Shown here piece after piece: positions 63,297-64,000 of a DNA stretch of 64,000 nucleotides. The stretch lies in the NCBI GenBank assembly GCA_964496875.1, contig CAZCBH010000018.1, positions 1 to 64,000 on the forward strand. Direction: 5' to 3'. Source of the stretch: RI-106 sp964496875 (GTDB taxonomy: Bacteria > Cyanobacteriota > Vampirovibrionia > Obscuribacterales > Obscuribacteraceae). The position numbers were made by a program, and so were the translations under genes. Within the stretch, counting starts at the first letter, position 1, and each line of letters begins with the position of its first letter. Below the pieces are notes generated by a model. The model made no database searches. It had not been told where the DNA came from and saw nothing but the letters and a program-made list of their open reading frames with translations.

Positions 63297-64000
63297 TCAG
63301 GGTTCAGCATCGGTCGCGTTATCAGAATCGACCGGAGAAGCAGAACGCCACGCCTGGGCCATGATGATGGCGGAGAGTATCTGGGCGGTAAACATGGAAG
63401 TCGGCAGAAGAAATATGCCGATGAGCGTAATACAGGGAAGAATGAAGAACATCAGTTGCAGTCCTATGCCGATCATCCAGGCGCACAGGAAGTCTCCGGG
63501 AGCAAGCAGCATACGCTTCAAGACTTTGAAATAAGCGAAACCGGCAGGCATAGATTCTTCTTCTGCAAAATTAGCCATTAGTACTGCAAGAAAGAATGCC
63601 AACCAGGCTCCGATCAGTTTGATACCAGCCATGGTGCAGCCAGCCCAGAGCACAAAGTTCGGATCCATCGATTTGCTCGATTGGGCGAGAATGCCCCCTA
63701 TCATGCATGCCATAGAGAAGGTCATCAGAAAAAATCCGAATAGCACCATTATGGCGATCCAGCTCATCCCCGACACAAATAGATCGAACCAGTCATTCCA
63801 CGGCGGCATGGGACCGCTGTCATCTTTAATGTACGCTCTCAATGTCCTCAGCGCATAACCCTGCACCATTGCGAGCAAGCACACGCTAACCGGGAAGAGA
63901 AGCGGATTGACACAGAAAAGAGCCAGCGCAAGCGCATTGAATATGCCACCAATCCCTGTCTTGACTGTCCAGTCCTGACTTTGGTTCCGGAAAAATCCGG
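63297..64000 (-). CDS. DUF4013-like membrane protein, cut by the window end
   Basis: The reading frame continues open to base 64000, so the start lies beyond the window. Of at least 234 residues, the visible part has about five hydrophobic segments. The stretch VQGYALRTLRAYIKDDSGPM with PPWNDWFDLFVSGM matches the DUF4013 pattern of G-Y-x-L-R, then L-P-x-W-x-D. Upstream an in-frame hydrophobic run (GIFNALALALFCVNPLLFPV) would be its first helix. The family function is unknown. Confidence 0.75.
   Translation of the reverse strand, partial: GFFRNQSQDWTVKTGIGGIFNALALALFCVNPLLFPVSVCLLAMVQGYALRTLRAYIKDDSGPMPPWNDWFDLFVSGMSWIAIMVLFGFFLMTFSMACMIGGILAQSSKSMDPNFVLWAGCTMAGIKLIGAWLAFFLAVLMANFAEEESMPAGFAYFKVLKRMLLAPGDFLCAWMIGIGLQLMFFILPCITLIGIFLLPTSMFTAQILSAIIMAQAWRSASPVDSDNATDAEP

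Noticed and set aside
1..64000. CRISPR array, tRNA or rRNA genes, complete IS or prophage
   Set aside because: No regularly spaced repeats, cloverleaf-like segments, rRNA stretches, IS ends with target duplication or phage structural genes were recognised by eye.

Overview
The window is a 64 kb chromosomal stretch from a heterotrophic bacterium with a Gram-negative type envelope. Lipid A genes (lpxB and an MsbA-like exporter), a menaquinone methyltransferase, the MEP-pathway kinase ispE, twin-arginine and lipoprotein signals, many secreted TPR proteins, a eukaryotic-type Ser/Thr kinase with a repeat tail and several DUF families together recall the non-photosynthetic Cyanobacteria relatives (Vampirovibrionia/Melainabacteria, Obscuribacterales). 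That placement is an inference from gene content, not a proof. No rRNA, tRNA, CRISPR array, prophage or complete IS was seen. Genes are dense, lie on both strands in short operons, and often start with TTG or GTG or lack a clear Shine-Dalgarno sequence.

Layout. 0.1-5.4 kb: a hydrophilic orphan protein and a three-gene minus-strand cluster of TPR/membrane proteins. 5.4-9.1 kb: error-prone polymerase dnaE2 behind a strong promoter whose spacer is a palindrome. 9.1-15.4 kb: a TPMT-like methyltransferase, a PDZ-CAP secreted protein, a redoxin coupled to a Tat-exported FAD oxidoreductase, and an acyl-CoA carboxylase subunit. 15.4-19.7 kb: a minus-strand envelope operon secG-menG-lpxB-msbA ending in an unannotated 27-residue membrane peptide. 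19.9-25.2 kb: a PAS histidine kinase, ruvX, sixA, an ADP-ribosylglycohydrolase and a DUF6159 membrane protein. 25.4-34.4 kb: two acyl-CoA ligases, cutA beside a two-domain nucleoside deoxyribosyltransferase-like fusion, a DUF3465 lipoprotein, a TPR protein, a rhodanese and small proteins.

34.4-38.7 kb: a low-GC gap with a 30-bp perfect palindrome, an S1-like small protein and a 1074-residue SF2 helicase that carries a membrane hairpin near its C-terminus. 38.8-44.4 kb: a LolD/MacB-type ABC transporter (ATPase plus FtsX permease), an AttH/CrtC-like secreted protein and a TPR protein, tightly coupled. 44.4-50.1 kb: a TPR-matrixin metalloprotease, a small membrane protein, then the housekeeping operon corC-like, rsmA, ispE, nth. 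50.5-57.1 kb: a secreted protein, a Zn-ribbon/kinase/repeat receptor-like protein, an alpha/beta hydrolase, a membrane-anchored protein made of about 25 uninterrupted proline-bearing heptads, and two DUF2059-like secreted proteins. 57-64 kb: a TPR lipoprotein, small secreted or membrane proteins, an SDR oxidoreductase, a transposase-derived zinc-ribbon protein lacking the DDE domain, a TPR protein and a DUF4013 membrane protein cut by the window end.

Two runs of 100 N are false gaps. Each is flanked by the same 55 bp on both sides, and collapsing the duplicate restores one open frame across each. The most unusual objects are the membrane-hairpin helicase with its S1-like neighbour, the proline-heptad protein, the duplicated Cys motif kinase, the promoter-spacer palindrome of dnaE2, and the deoxyribosyltransferase-like fusion.
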